In this document: positions 43,142 to 50,219 of the stretch, piece by piece
Layout: every line of letters starts with the position of its first letter
Numbering within the stretch: position 1 is the stretch's first letter
Source: Paraburkholderia caribensis
GTDB lineage: Bacteria > Pseudomonadota > Gammaproteobacteria > Burkholderiales > Burkholderiaceae
Assembly (NCBI RefSeq): GCF_002902945.1
Contig: NZ_CP026102.1
Span: 2,728,001-2,792,000, forward strand
Length of the DNA: 64,000 nucleotides
Direction: 5' to 3'
Made by a program: the position numbers and the translations under genes
The notes under the pieces: generated by a model
Seen by the model: only the letters and a program-made list of their open reading frames with translations
What the model was told of the DNA's origin: nothing
The model's database searches: none

Positions 43142-44037
43142 GCTTTGCTCCATTGACCGTCGCTCGCGCGGCAGAATGCGTCGATGAGCGCGGTGTATTC
43201 ATTGGCCGCTTCGATGTAGCCCGCGTGACCCGCGCGCGGGATGATCTGCAGGCGCGTGCGCGCCGCCTGTGCAATCCGCTCGCATGACGACGGCGGGGTG
43301 ATCGAGTCCTCCGCCCCGACCGCGACGGCGATTGGGCCGTTGACCCTCGCGACATCGCTGGCGAGATCCGCGTTGGCGAGCAGATGCGTCGCCTGCGCGT
43401 AACCCGTCGGCACGATGCGCGACATGTTCCAGCGCACCCAGTCGCGTGATGCTTCATCGGCGTACGGCGACAGCATGTTGGCGCTGCGTTGGTCCGCGAG
43501 ACCTTGCGGGCCGAGTTCGGCGAGCATCGCGAGACGGCTGTCGCGCTTCGACGCGCGCACGTCTTCGGATGCCGTGCCGTAGCCTGCCGCGGGCGAAATC
43601 AGCAACAGCCCCGCGACGCGTTGCGCACGCGATGCCGCGTACGAGCCCGCGATGATCGCGCCGAGCGAATGGCCGACCAGTACGCAACGTTCTACGGCGA
43701 GCGCATCGAGCCATGCGTCGAGCGCGCCGGCATATTCATCTGCTTTGGGCGAAGCCGATGCAACAGGCGTCGATTCGCCATAGCCCGGCGCGTCCCAAGC
43801 GAACACGCGGCGCGTCGTGCCCAACGCGTCGAGTTGTTGCACCCACGAAGCCGCGCCCGAACCAATGCCGTGCAACAGCACGAGCGGCAACGCATCGGCG
43901 TGCCCAGCACCCGCTTCGCGATAGCCGATCGCGCATTGCGGCGCAATCGCGATCCGCCGTGCCGGGAAGTGCGAGAGGCGCGTTTCCAGCGTGACGGTTC
44001 GATCGACAGTGACGGGCAAGGCTGCGGACATGGGCAT
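43138..44037 (-). CDS. Alpha/beta-fold hydrolase (meta-cleavage-product type)
   Basis: A 299-residue hydrolase with L-L-H-G-I-G-S-G-A-A-S-W (oxyanion loop), the nucleophile elbow V-G-H-S-L-G-A-I-I, and the acid/His in A-V-G-A-E-D-S and G-H-A-G-Y. Size and motifs fit MhpC/BphD-like C-C bond hydrolases or ester hydrolases. In this operon it could split the ring-cleavage product or an ester/lactone. Gap to the cupin gene 19 bases. Confidence 0.8.
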   Translation of the reverse strand: MPMSAALPVTVDRTVTLETRLSHFPARRIAIAPQCAIGYREAGAGHADALPLVLLHGIGSGAASWVQQLDALGTTRRVFAWDAPGYGESTPVASASPKADEYAGALDAWLDALAVERCVLVGHSLGAIIAGSYAASRAQRVAGLLLISPAAGYGTASEDVRASKRDSRLAMLAELGPQGLADQRSANMLSPYADEASRDWVRWNMSRIVPTGYAQATHLLANADLASDVARVNGPIAVAVGAEDSITPPSSCERIAQAARTRLQIIPRAGHAGYIEAANEYTALIDAFCRASDGQWSKA

Positions 44038-44056
44038 GACTTCGTGAGTGGTGGGA

Positions 44057-44596
44057 TTACTTCGCGAGATCGCGCTTGATCTTTGCGAGCGGCGAATCGG
44101 GCGGATACGTCGGCGTGATCGGCTTCGACGAACCGAGCATCACGCACATCAGCGCGTCTTCTTCACCGATGTTGATTTCCGTGCGATACACGCCCGGCGG
44201 CACCGAGATCAGATCGCGTTCTCCGAGCACGGCTTCCCATGTTTGCCCGTCGCGCTCGCAGATCACTTTCATCTTGCCGCGCAATACGAAGAAGATTTCT
44301 TCGACATCGGTATGAATGTGGCTCGGCCCGATGTTGCCGGCGGGAATGACCATCGTCGAAAACGTGAAGTTGCCTGCGGGCACGGTGTTCATGTCTTTAG
44401 CGACACCCGTGCCGCCCGTGCCGACATAGCGCATTTGCGCGCGACGGTACTTCGGGTCGTAGTCGGCCTGGAACTTCAGCGCGTCCCAGTCGTAGCGGCG
44501 CGTTTCGAACCGCGCGACGCGCGTGTCCATCCATTGTTCGAAGCTTGCGTCGGCGGGTTGATCCCACGATTTGCGTTCGAGATCGGCGTCGGCCAT
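44057..44596 (-). CDS. Cupin-domain protein
   Basis: A 179-residue protein with one cupin barrel. Motif 1 runs G-P-S-H-I-H-T-D-V-E-E-I-F-F-V-L-R-G with metal ligands H-x-H-x4-E; motif 2 is around P-P-G-V-Y-R-T-E-I. The start at 44596 has GGAGAAAACA upstream. It may be a metal-dependent dioxygenase or isomerase for a ring product. The 334-residue frame spanning it is a run-on of the wrong frame. Confidence 0.78.
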   Translation of the reverse strand: MADADLERKSWDQPADASFEQWMDTRVARFETRRYDWDALKFQADYDPKYRRAQMRYVGTGGTGVAKDMNTVPAGNFTFSTMVIPAGNIGPSHIHTDVEEIFFVLRGKMKVICERDGQTWEAVLGERDLISVPPGVYRTEINIGEEDALMCVMLGSSKPITPTYPPDSPLAKIKRDLAK

Positions 44597-44631
44597 TGTT
44601 TTCTCCATGTGGTTTGCTGGTTCGAGCAAGG

Positions 44632-45390
44632 TCAATTCATCACGAAGCCGCCGTTCACGGGCAGCAACTGGCCCGTTACGAAGCGGGCGGCATCCGTCAG
44701 CAGGAAAAGCACGGGGCCCGTCACGTCGTCGGGCACCTGGGCGCGCGTCAAGGCACGGCCTTTCAGGTAATACTCGTGGCGTTCGGCGGGCACGTAAGCG
44801 GTGGCTTCGACTTCCGTCAACCCGGGCGCAATGGCGTTCACCGTGATGCCGTGCGCGCCGAATTCGCGCGCCAGCGAGCGCGTCATCGCGATGACCGCAC
44901 CCTTGCTCGCGACGTACGCCAGCAACTTCGGCGCGCCCCACATCGCCGTGTCCGACGCGATGTTCACGATCGCGCCGCGCTTCGAGTCGCGCAGATGCGG
45001 CAGCGCTGCTGTGCACATCAGCCACGTGCCGCGCACGTTGACGTTCATCACGGCGTCCCACGTTTGCGTGGTCAACTCCTGCGCGAAACGTCCGCCTGAG
45101 TTGGTGATGGCGGCGTTGTTGATCAACGCGTCGATGCCGCCCATCTTCTGCGCGGCTTGCGCGACGAATGCATCGATGCTGTCGGGACTCGCGAGATCGA
45201 GTGAAATGAAGTGGACCTTCGCGCCCAGCTTCTCCGCAAGCGCGCTGCCTTCCGCTTCGAGCACATCGCCGAACACGACATGCGCGTCTGCTTCGGCAAG
45301 CGCCTCGATGAACGCTGCGCCAAGCCCGCGCGCGCCGCCTGTCACGACGACACGCCGTCCACTCAGGCCGGAGACCGTGACATCAGGCAT
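44632..45390 (-). CDS. SDR-family dehydrogenase, possible dihydrodiol dehydrogenase
   Basis: A 252-residue classical SDR: T-G-G-A-R-G-L-G, N-N-A-A, S in I-A-S-D-T, catalytic Y-V-A-S-K, then N-A-I-A-P-G-L and P-V-N-G-G. All active-site residues are kept, unlike the other SDR in the operon. Coupled to the Rieske oxygenase gene (eight-base overlap), it may rearomatise a cis-dihydrodiol, or oxidise an alcohol; substrate not determined. Confidence 0.82.
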   Translation of the reverse strand: MPDVTVSGLSGRRVVVTGGARGLGAAFIEALAEADAHVVFGDVLEAEGSALAEKLGAKVHFISLDLASPDSIDAFVAQAAQKMGGIDALINNAAITNSGGRFAQELTTQTWDAVMNVNVRGTWLMCTAALPHLRDSKRGAIVNIASDTAMWGAPKLLAYVASKGAVIAMTRSLAREFGAHGITVNAIAPGLTEVEATAYVPAERHEYYLKGRALTRAQVPDDVTGPVLFLLTDAARFVTGQLLPVNGGFVMN

Positions 45391-46471
45391 GAGCGTGCCC
45401 CGTCGACGTCAGCGCGCCTGCTTCCGCCTGCTTCGCATTGAGCGCTTCGAGATCCGCGAAGTGCTGTTGCGCGCGTTGACGCAGCATGCGGCGCACGCGC
45501 GTCATGCCGACATCGTGTTGATAGAGGAATTCGTGAGCACGCGCATTCGGTGCCAGGCTTTCGAGCACATAGCGATCCTGTTCGAGCACCGCCCAGTGCA
45601 GCCCTTCGAGACGATTGCGATACAGGAAGCGCCATGCGTCGCGCTGCCAGCCGCTCACCTTGCGCGTGCGCCAGAAGTAGACCTGGCAGTTGTCGTTATC
45701 GACGGGCACTGCAAAGCCGACAATGCCAAAGCTGCCGCCCGGGCCGAACTTCTTCTTATAGGGAATCGCGAGACGCATCCACAGGCAACCCGTTTCACCG
45801 AGTTCGACCCAGTCGAAATTCACGTCGCGCTGGCCGACCTTCTCGAACATGAGGCCAGTCTCTGTTTTACGCACGCGCATGTCGGCCTGCTTGTCGCCTT
45901 CTGCCATCGAATGAGACGTCGCGTGCAGATACGCGCCGTGCATCGGGTCCATCACGTTGTCGATCGCATACTGATAGTTGCACTTCCAGTTCGATACGCA
46001 CAGGAACTGCGAGTACTCCGCGCCGACCAGTTCTTCGGGCAGGGCGAGCGGCGTCGGCTCCTTGTGCGCCTCGTCGCCGAACCACAGGAAGATCGCGCCC
46101 GCATGTTCCTCGACGGGATACGACTTCACGCACTTCTGGCCTTCGAGCGGACAGGCCGACACGGCAGGCACGGACTGCACAGTGCCCGAGCCGTCGACTT
46201 CGATGCCGTGATACCAGCATGCGACGCGATTGCCGAGATTCCAGCCGAGCGACAGACGCGCGCCGCGATGCGGGCAGCGGTCTTCGAGCGCGTGGACTTT
46301 GCCGTCCTGATCGCGCCACAGCACGATCTGCTCGCTGAGTCGCGTGAGACCGATGGGCGCATTGCCTACCTGCCAGCTCGGTGCGACGGGATACCAGTAG
46401 TTCTTGATGCCGCGGTCGAGATAAGCCTGAATCGGATCGGCCGCGGGGCTCGTTGTATTGAGAGACGTCAT
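45383..46471 (-). CDS. Rieske non-heme iron oxygenase, alpha subunit
   Basis: A 362-residue oxygenase. The Rieske [2Fe-2S] site is C66-x-H68 and C85-x-x-H88. The mononuclear iron site is N-V-M-D-P-M-H-G-A-Y-L-H with H178 and H183. No beta subunit gene is present and the length fits alpha-only enzymes such as O-demethylases (VanA/dicamba type) or carbazole-dioxygenase-like proteins. It receives electrons from the adjacent ferredoxin and the FAD reductase of the same operon. Hydroxylation versus demethylation cannot be told from sequence. Confidence 0.88.
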   Translation of the reverse strand: MTSLNTTSPAADPIQAYLDRGIKNYWYPVAPSWQVGNAPIGLTRLSEQIVLWRDQDGKVHALEDRCPHRGARLSLGWNLGNRVACWYHGIEVDGSGTVQSVPAVSACPLEGQKCVKSYPVEEHAGAIFLWFGDEAHKEPTPLALPEELVGAEYSQFLCVSNWKCNYQYAIDNVMDPMHGAYLHATSHSMAEGDKQADMRVRKTETGLMFEKVGQRDVNFDWVELGETGCLWMRLAIPYKKKFGPGGSFGIVGFAVPVDNDNCQVYFWRTRKVSGWQRDAWRFLYRNRLEGLHWAVLEQDRYVLESLAPNARAHEFLYQHDVGMTRVRRMLRQRAQQHFADLEALNAKQAEAGALTSTGHAHA

Positions 46472-46525
46472 GGGGAAACTCCGTGTTCGCTTGGGTCGTG
46501 CGCTGGGTGGTCGAATCGCGCGGCG

Positions 46526-46837
46526 TTACTCGGCGAGCAGCCGCAGTTCCGCTGCGAGACGCTCTTCGCTCCACTGCGCGCCTTCCGGCGTGCGGAATCC
46601 AACGCCGTTCAGACCTGCCACCACTTCGTGCAATTCGACGGCACCTGCTTCGAACACCTGTTCCAGTGCATTGCCGAAGTCGTTTTCGTATTGCGTCGGC
46701 TCAGCCTTGCGCGTCTGCCAGATCATGTTCCCGGTCTCGCCCGGCTTTTCGATCACGCCCTTGCCGGCGACGTTGTTCGGCTGCGGCGCGAGCCACGGCT
46801 TCAGGAAAGGATTGAAGTTCACGACGGCTTCTTTCAT
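46526..46837 (-). CDS. Small protein of a Rieske-oxygenase operon (recombinase-like HTH type)
   Basis: A 103-residue protein (AGGTGG before the ATG at 46837), lying one base after the ferredoxin stop and 54 bases before the Rieske oxygenase. It begins with F-N-P-F-L-K-P-W-L-A-P-Q-P-N-N and ends in a helical W-S-E-E-R-L-A-A-E-L segment that could form a helix-turn-helix. I recall similar small proteins beside Rieske ferredoxins labelled recombinase-like HTH; a recombinase role is unlikely here. A structural or assembly role with the oxygenase is a guess. Confidence 0.55.
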   Translation of the reverse strand: MKEAVVNFNPFLKPWLAPQPNNVAGKGVIEKPGETGNMIWQTRKAEPTQYENDFGNALEQVFEAGAVELHEVVAGLNGVGFRTPEGAQWSEERLAAELRLLAE

Positions 46838-46838
46838 G

Positions 46839-47156
46839 TCATTCCACCTTGATCTGGATTTCTTCACCCGCGAGGCGCACCGCGTACGTCTTCAGGTCGC
46901 GGCCGCCCGGTTCCTTCAGACACTTGCCCGTCGGAATATGAAAAACGGCTTCGTGCAGCGGACATTCGACCGTGTCGCCGTCGATGAAGCCTTGTGTCAG
47001 CAGCGCATACGCATGCGGGCAGACGTTCTCGAGCGCGTAGACCTCATCGCCCACCTTGTAGATGCCGATTTCCTTGCCGTCGCCGAGCTTGAACTCGACG
47101 GGCGCGTCTTCGGATAACGCGCCGGCGTGTCCGGCGCAAAGCCACTGTTCACTCAT
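46839..47156 (-). CDS. Rieske-type ferredoxin
   Basis: A 105-residue Rieske ferredoxin: C46-P-H48 and C65-P-L-H68 bind the [2Fe-2S] cluster. Length and motif agree with BphF/CarAc-type electron carriers of multicomponent oxygenases. It is the first gene of the 14-gene operon, preceded by an IclR-like palindrome at 47196-47211. Confidence 0.92.
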   Translation of the reverse strand: MSEQWLCAGHAGALSEDAPVEFKLGDGKEIGIYKVGDEVYALENVCPHAYALLTQGFIDGDTVECPLHEAVFHIPTGKCLKEPGGRDLKTYAVRLAGEEIQIKVE

Positions 47157-47195
47157 TTCTCACCTTCTCCGACCAACCGGTTCCGACCGTTTGAC

Positions 47196-47211
47196 GTTCC
47201 ACCTACGGAAC
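47196..47211. promoter_or_regulatory. IclR-type operator upstream of the catabolic operon
   Basis: GTTCCACCTACGGAAC: perfect 5-bp arms GTTCC/GGAAC with a six-base centre, the usual shape of IclR-family sites. It is 40 bases upstream of the ferredoxin start. A matching site (GTTCCACCTATGG on the minus strand) is at 47471-47483. Confidence 0.6.
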
Positions 47212-47597
47212 ATCAGTTTATGTATGGTCAATTATAGGAAGATGTTTGCGCGGACAAAATAAAAATTCTGCGCTTCCAGGGAAAACACCGACAGCGGCTT
47301 TTTCGCAACGTAAGAAGGCCGTAAACCGGGCCAAATCAATGGGTTGCTGCGCATAAAGAGCGCGCGCGTACGGCATCCGGGTCATCCGACGAATGAGGGT
47401 TTTCACTGTCGCAAAAACTTTTTTGATCGCGCTATTGACTCTCTATACTTTCCATAGGCGATACATAAGCCCATAGGTGGAACACGAAGCGGATAGCCAA
47501 CTCAGCAGGCGACCAGAAGGCCATCCAGAGAGATGACAGGCAAAGGAAGAGAAACCGGCACGTCCGGCTCTCGACTACACGATCAGGAGTACCAAGG
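47212..47597. promoter_or_regulatory. Divergent control region between catabolic operon and porin
   Basis: Non-coding. It holds a second IclR-like site, CCATAGGTGGAAC at 47471-47483, and a candidate porin -10 TATACT (47444-47449) with a poor -35. The site lies just downstream of that -10, so binding there could repress the porin. Confidence 0.5.
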
Positions 47598-48671
47598 GTG
47601 AAACGCATCATCGCTGCGGGCGCGGCAGGACTTGTGGTGACATCGACGGCATGGGCGCAAAGCAGCGTCACGCTGTACGGCAGCCTCGATGCCGGCATTG
47701 CTTACGTGAGCAACGTCGGCGGGCATACGAAGTGGATGGAGGAGCAAGGCAACATGCAGCCGGACCGCTGGGGCCTGCGTGGCGTCGAAGACCTGGGCGG
47801 CGGTCTGCACACGGTCTTCCAGCTGGAAAACGGCTTCTATACGAACACCGGCAACTTTGCGAAAGCGGGCACGCTGTTCAACCGGCAGGCTTACGTCGGC
47901 ATCAGTTCCGACCAGTTCGGACAGGTCACGCTCGGCCATCAGACGCCGTTCAACTTCGACATGCTCGGCCCGCTCAGCACCGCGTATCTCGCGGCGAGCT
48001 GGTTTGCGTTCCACCCGGGCAATATCGACGAACTGGCCGACACGGGTGTCGTACCGTTCGACAACTCCGTGAAGTTCAAGTCAGCCAGCTACGCGGGCTT
48101 CACGGTCGGCGCGATGATGGGCCTCGGCAATACGACGAACTTCTCGACAGGCAAGACGATGAGCTTCGGCGTGAACTACGCGAACGGCCCCTTCAAGGCA
48201 GCGGCCGTGTATTCGAACGAGCACAACCGCACGCCTTCCATCATCACGACGGGCATCAACAGGTTCCAGGGCGTGCCGGCCGCAACCTACTCCGCCGACA
48301 AGGTCGAGAACATGGGCGCGGGCCTGTCGTACCAGCTCGGCAAGCTGCTCGTGCATGCGCTGTACACGCGCGTGAAGTTGCAGTCGAACGGATTCTCGGA
48401 CACGTATCAGAGCTGGGACGCGGGCGCGAACTATCAGTTCACGCCGGCCAACACGCTCGCGGGCGGCGCCGCGACGACCACGCTGTCGGGCCGCCGCTGG
48501 ACGCAGTTCGAAATCGGCGATATTTATGCGCTGTCCAAGCGCACTCAGGTCTATGTGAACGTGCTCTACGAGCATGCGAACGAGAATGCGAACGCTGCGT
48601 TCTTCACGGCCGGCGTGTCGGGCGGCCGCAATCAGGCGATCGTGCTGACGGGCATTCATCACTCGTTCTGA
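47598..48671 (+). CDS. Outer-membrane porin of the catabolic locus
   Basis: A 357-residue OmpC-like porin. The GTG start at 47598 has AGGAG eight bases upstream. Signal peptide ends T-A-W-A-Q; first strand S-S-V-T-L-Y-G-S-L-D-A-G. It has W-G-L-R-G-V-E-D-L-G-G-G-L-H-T-V-F and C-terminal H-H-S-F. It is divergent from the 14-gene operon and shares its putative IclR sites, so it is probably the uptake channel for the aromatic substrate. Confidence 0.92.
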   Translation: MKRIIAAGAAGLVVTSTAWAQSSVTLYGSLDAGIAYVSNVGGHTKWMEEQGNMQPDRWGLRGVEDLGGGLHTVFQLENGFYTNTGNFAKAGTLFNRQAYVGISSDQFGQVTLGHQTPFNFDMLGPLSTAYLAASWFAFHPGNIDELADTGVVPFDNSVKFKSASYAGFTVGAMMGLGNTTNFSTGKTMSFGVNYANGPFKAAAVYSNEHNRTPSIITTGINRFQGVPAATYSADKVENMGAGLSYQLGKLLVHALYTRVKLQSNGFSDTYQSWDAGANYQFTPANTLAGGAATTTLSGRRWTQFEIGDIYALSKRTQVYVNVLYEHANENANAAFFTAGVSGGRNQAIVLTGIHHSF

Positions 48672-48708
48672 GCGATGTTGTGAGGCCTTTTTTAAGGCTC
48701 GAAATGAA

Positions 48709-48738
48709 ACAGGCGGCCCATCGAGGCCGCCTGTTTTC
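48709..48738. terminator. Bidirectional terminator between porin and IclR paralogue
   Basis: ACAGGCGGCC, six-base loop, GGCCGCCTGT followed by TTTC; the other strand reads TTTCATTTC after the stem. It separates the convergent porin and IclR genes. Confidence 0.85.
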
Positions 48739-48779
48739 GTCTTCTGCCCCGCTTTTGCGACGCGACAGAGAGGCCGCGT

Positions 48780-49715
48780 CTAGCGACGCGTTTGCGCGAG
48801 CGTCGGATCGTCGGCGGACGGTCGATAGTTCAGGCGCGCCGACAGATCGAGCGCCGCGCTGCACACCTTCGCGACGAGCGGTGCGCGTTCGTCGTCGCCG
48901 ATATCGGAACGCGGCACTGTCGTCGTCATCGCCGCGACGATCTTGCCCGTCTGATCGCGCACGGGCGCGCTGACCACGGATATGCCGCGCTCGAACGATG
49001 CCTCGCTGATCGCGTACCCCTGGGCGGCCGTTTCGCGGATTCGCTCGTACAGTTCGTCGACGGTGGCGGGCGTGCGGTCGGTGAAGCGTTCGAGTTGCTG
49101 CTCGGGATACAGCTGACGCAATTGCATCAGCGAGAGATCGCCCATCAGCACCTGGCCGTGGACGGTCGCGTGCGCGGGAAGCCGCGTGCCGACGTGCACC
49201 TTCACCGAACTGAACATCGGATCGTGCGTCTGCGCCTTTGCGACGAACACCACATCACGCTCGTCGCGTATCAGCAGATGCGTGCTCAAGCCTGTCTGAT
49301 CACGCAGCCGTTCGAGGATCGGCGTGCCGAAGTCGGTCAGTTCGAGTGAACTCAGATACTCGAAGCCAAGGCGCAGCACCGCGACGCCAAGACGAAAATG
49401 CCGGTCGCCATTCGCGCGTTCGAGAAAACCGAGTGCTTCGAGCGTTTGCAGCAAACGGAAGGTGGTCGTGCGCGGAATGCCGATGCGCTTGGACAGCTCG
49501 GGCGCGCCGAGCACGGGTTCGCGCGCCGAAAACTCGGCGAGAATGCGCAAGCCGCGTTCGAGGCCGGGGACGAGATAGGTCGAGCCGCCGCCGGCTTCCT
49601 CTTCGGCGGATTCCGCGATTTCCGTGCTGCTCGCGGTGTCCTCGTCGGCCGATGCGCGCGCCGCCTGAGGTCCCGCAGCCCGGTGTCCCACTCCTGTCGT
49701 ATTTTCTCTTGCCAT
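48780..49715 (-). CDS. IclR-family regulator, close paralogue of the operon-internal one
   Basis: A 311-residue IclR protein. Winged helix and effector domain follow the other IclR protein (42281) almost without gaps from P-G-L-E-R-G-L-R-I-L onwards, with over three quarters of positions identical by eye. It differs mainly in its longer acidic N-terminus (residues 1-45). It may bind the same GTTCC-N6-GGAAC sites. It lies behind the convergent porin and 69 bases from the T6SS tssE gene, on the same strand as tssE. Confidence 0.88.
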   Translation of the reverse strand: MARENTTGVGHRAAGPQAARASADEDTASSTEIAESAEEEAGGGSTYLVPGLERGLRILAEFSAREPVLGAPELSKRIGIPRTTTFRLLQTLEALGFLERANGDRHFRLGVAVLRLGFEYLSSLELTDFGTPILERLRDQTGLSTHLLIRDERDVVFVAKAQTHDPMFSSVKVHVGTRLPAHATVHGQVLMGDLSLMQLRQLYPEQQLERFTDRTPATVDELYERIRETAAQGYAISEASFERGISVVSAPVRDQTGKIVAAMTTTVPRSDIGDDERAPLVAKVCSAALDLSARLNYRPSADDPTLAQTRR

Positions 49716-49784
49716 GTCCGGCTGTGTCGTTGAACCGTCGAAGATAGAGATGATAGCGCGAAGGGGTGGGTGGGGAGGCGAGAG

Positions 49785-50219
49785 TCAAAACCGGTCTATA
49801 TCCCGGTTCAGCATCTTCAGCCGGGTGCGCCCGTCCGGCGTGAAGTGCGTGCCGAACCGCACCAGCCCTTGCTTGTGCAGATGGCACGACATCGTGAAGC
49901 TCAACAGCATGCCAGCCTCGGTGTCGTCGATCCTGATGTCGATGCGAGCCAGACGCGGTTCATATTTGAGCAGCGTCACCTCGATCTCGCGTCGAAGTTT
50001 GTGCGCCGACGCCGGCAAGTGCCGGTAAATCTCCGACAAATCGGCGAGACCATAGTCCGGCAGATGCACAAGTCCGTCGCGGCGACTATTCAGAATGCGA
50101 TGGATGTTGTCCTGCACGGACAGAAACGTCTGTGTCTGCGCGTCGAACTCGTCGACGGCTGCGCCGTTCGCGAAGTGCCCGGTCACCATTTCGAAGAGCC
50201 CGGGACCGCCTCCGTTCAC
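49785..50219 (-). CDS. tssE: T6SS baseplate protein TssE (gp25-like)
   Basis: A 144-residue gp25/lysozyme-like-fold baseplate subunit. It has the family features L-P-D-Y-G-L (residues 53-58) after the N-R-R-D-G motif, I-R-R/L-R-R-E-I-E-V-x-L-x-x-Y-E-P-R-L, and I-R-I-D-D-T-E. It forms part of the sheath-initiating wedge with TssF/TssG, which are not in this window. Four-base overlap with tssH. Last gene of the visible T6SS operon. Confidence 0.88.
   Translation of the reverse strand: MNGGGPGLFEMVTGHFANGAAVDEFDAQTQTFLSVQDNIHRILNSRRDGLVHLPDYGLADLSEIYRHLPASAHKLRREIEVTLLKYEPRLARIDIRIDDTEAGMLLSFTMSCHLHKQGLVRFGTHFTPDGRTRLKMLNRDIDRF

Noticed and set aside
44057..45061. Single 334-residue protein covering cupin and SDR region
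   Set aside because: Upstream part is out of frame with the SDR gene and Arg-rich; only the cupin part after 44596 is real.
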